This document shows, piece by piece, positions 60,681-64,000 of a DNA stretch of 64,000 nucleotides. Numbering within the stretch: position 1 is the first letter of the stretch; every line of letters starts with the position of its first letter. Below the pieces are notes generated by a model. It saw nothing but the letters and a program-made list of their open reading frames with translations, was not told the DNA's origin and did no database searches. Source of the stretch: an uncultured Clostridia bacterium. GTDB lineage: Bacteria > Bacillota > Clostridia > Oscillospirales > Acutalibacteraceae. Made by a program: the position numbers and the translations under genes. The DNA is taken from the NCBI GenBank assembly GCA_947623205.1, contig CANQGM010000011.1:1-64000 (forward strand), read 5' to 3'.

Positions 60681-61262
60681 TTATTCCGAAAAAAGCTCAC
60701 GATTAATAAGGTCTTCAATTTCATCCCGTTTATCATCAAGAATTGCCGAAAAATCCATATTTTCTTCAATATCGCCGCATTTAAGTATAAAACCGCCTGA
60801 AATTTCGGCGGGAGTTTCGCTTACGCTTACATCTACTCCGCTTTGTTTCATTTGAGATTTAAAATCCGAAGGAAGCCTTGAAAGATCTTTTAAATTCATA
60901 ACAACTTTTCCGCTTTTGCCCTCAAGCCTTTTTGCAAGCTTGTAAATTGTTTTAAAATATGCTTCATCTTCAAGATTTAAAAGATATTTAAGTACGGCGT
61001 TAAAAGTTTTATCTATTTCTCCGCGTCTTTTTTTAAGTAAGGTATTGCGCATTTCAAGGTCTGCGCGGCTTTTTGCAGCAGCCTTAATATGCTCGGCGTT
61101 GATTTTTGCTTTGCCGGCAATTTCCTCTGCCGCGGCTTCAGCTTTTTTACGTCCGTCAGCTATTATTTGCGCGCAAATGTTTTCGGCTTCGGCTTCAATT
61201 GATTTTATATTCTCATCACAATCGGATTTTATGTGAGCTAAAATTTTATCGCCGCCGGTCAT
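60681..61262 (-). CDS. ntpE: V-type ATPase subunit E
   Basis: The 193-residue product is a peripheral-stalk E subunit: an N-terminal coiled coil (IKSDCDENIKSIEAEAENIC, then AQIIADGRKKAEAAAEEIAG) and a small C-terminal domain (LKCGDIEENMDFSAILDDKR). The ATG at 61262 follows AAAGGTGG; the ORF-track start overlaps the previous gene. Gene-to-gene spacing is 31 bp from ntpK. Confidence 0.9.
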   Translation of the reverse strand: MTGGDKILAHIKSDCDENIKSIEAEAENICAQIIADGRKKAEAAAEEIAGKAKINAEHIKAAAKSRADLEMRNTLLKKRRGEIDKTFNAVLKYLLNLEDEAYFKTIYKLAKRLEGKSGKVVMNLKDLSRLPSDFKSQMKQSGVDVSVSETPAEISGGFILKCGDIEENMDFSAILDDKRDEIEDLINRELFSE

Positions 61263-61293
61263 GGCGATTCCACCTTTCTTTTCAATAAATTTC

Positions 61294-63751
<2,458 letters not shown>

Positions 63752-63817
63752 TTATATATCACCACACTTTTTAATTAGAGCAGTACATCATAATTTTTGA
63801 TGTTACCCTTAATTGTT
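63752..63817 (-). other. Intergenic gap between ntpH-like and ntpI
   Basis: This 66-bp gap holds the ntpI ribosome binding site and a small CATCA/TGATG hairpin. No terminator is seen. Confidence 0.5.
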
Positions 63818-64000
63818 TTAATCGGTAAGCTGCCTTACGGCGGATTTAATTACCTTGTCACGGTTTTTTTCCGCAACATCAGAAATTGCGTCGCATTGTT
63901 TTTTTGCTTGCTCTCTTGCATTATCAAGCTCTTTTTCACCTGCGGCTTTAACTGCTTTAAAAAGTGCTTCCGCTTCGCTGCGTGCCTTGTCTTCAGCATC
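63818..64000 (-). CDS. ntpH: V-type ATPase peripheral-stalk subunit H/G (partial)
   Basis: The last 60 codons of a gene cut by the window edge: DAEDKARSEAEALFKAVKAA, GEKELDNAREQAKKQCDAIS, DVAEKNRDKVIKSAVRQLTD. This is an Ala/Glu/Lys-rich coiled coil that fits the H (G) peripheral stalk partner of subunit E at the head of V-ATPase operons. The start lies outside. It is absent from the ORF track because it is incomplete. Confidence 0.8.
   Translation of the reverse strand, partial: DAEDKARSEAEALFKAVKAAGEKELDNAREQAKKQCDAISDVAEKNRDKVIKSAVRQLTD

Overview
The window reads as a chromosomal segment of a low-GC, Gram-positive, probably spore-forming anaerobe of the Clostridia, most like the Oscillospiraceae/Ruminococcaceae. 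The evidence is a monoderm wall-enzyme set (GH25 muramidase, M23 peptidase, L,D-transpeptidase, D,D-carboxypeptidase), sporulation-associated families (YtfJ/GerW, PdaB-like deacetylase, a SigH-like sigma factor), clostridial small proteins (DUF1540, DUF1858), a V-type ATPase, and AGGAGG ribosome binding sites with frequent TTG and GTG starts. Family assignments come from reading the translations; no database search was possible.

Left end, about 1-4,170: an AT-rich, decayed mobile region lying just beyond the 3' end of a tRNA-Leu(CAG). It holds a broken tyrosine integrase, a solo HsdR-N-type nuclease behind a 31-bp palindrome, a small membrane peptide, an Ltp-type superinfection-exclusion-like lipoprotein, an ImmA/IrrE-like relic and unassignable fragments. 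From 4,288 to 17,700 come a HAD protein lacking its nucleophilic Asp, an orphan O-antigen-ligase-like membrane protein, the glycolytic operon pgk-tpiA-gpmI, trmL, an M23/G5 wall peptidase with a WalR-like box, luxS, a GH25 lipoprotein and an Fn3/YkuD L,D-transpeptidase.

17,778-37,134 is mostly minus strand. recA-recX-rimO-pgsA-cysE-cysS-pdaB-like is one run; trmB, a lipoprotein with calcium-binding-like repeats, a response regulator, a histidine kinase, DUF1385 and prmC form another; yifB, DUF1858, trmK and nif3 follow. A SigH-like sigma factor and a zinc-ribbon gene lie on the plus strand. recD2-comF-mreB is a further minus-strand run, ending at 39,328.

39,461-55,477 is mainly plus strand: a CofE-like protein, DUF1540, an AEC transporter, metY-cysK behind a short leader ORF with two adjacent Cys codons, an isolated trpF, rpsF-ssb-rpsR with a likely S6:S18 leader RNA, rpmB (minus), an M50 protease, the cluster scpA-scpB-DUF2953-ytfJ-dacF-rluB, and a biotin-dependent carboxyltransferase/BCCP/OadA-like operon. 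55,554-64,000 (minus) is a V-type ATPase operon (H-I-K-E-C-F-A-B-D) cut by the window edge; its rotor subunit carries the Na+-ligand pattern.

The most interesting points are the Cys-Cys leader and CCTATT operator in front of metY-cysK, the decayed defence-like island, the nucleophile-less HAD protein, the divergent carboxyltransferase, and the WalR-like box over the M23 gene.
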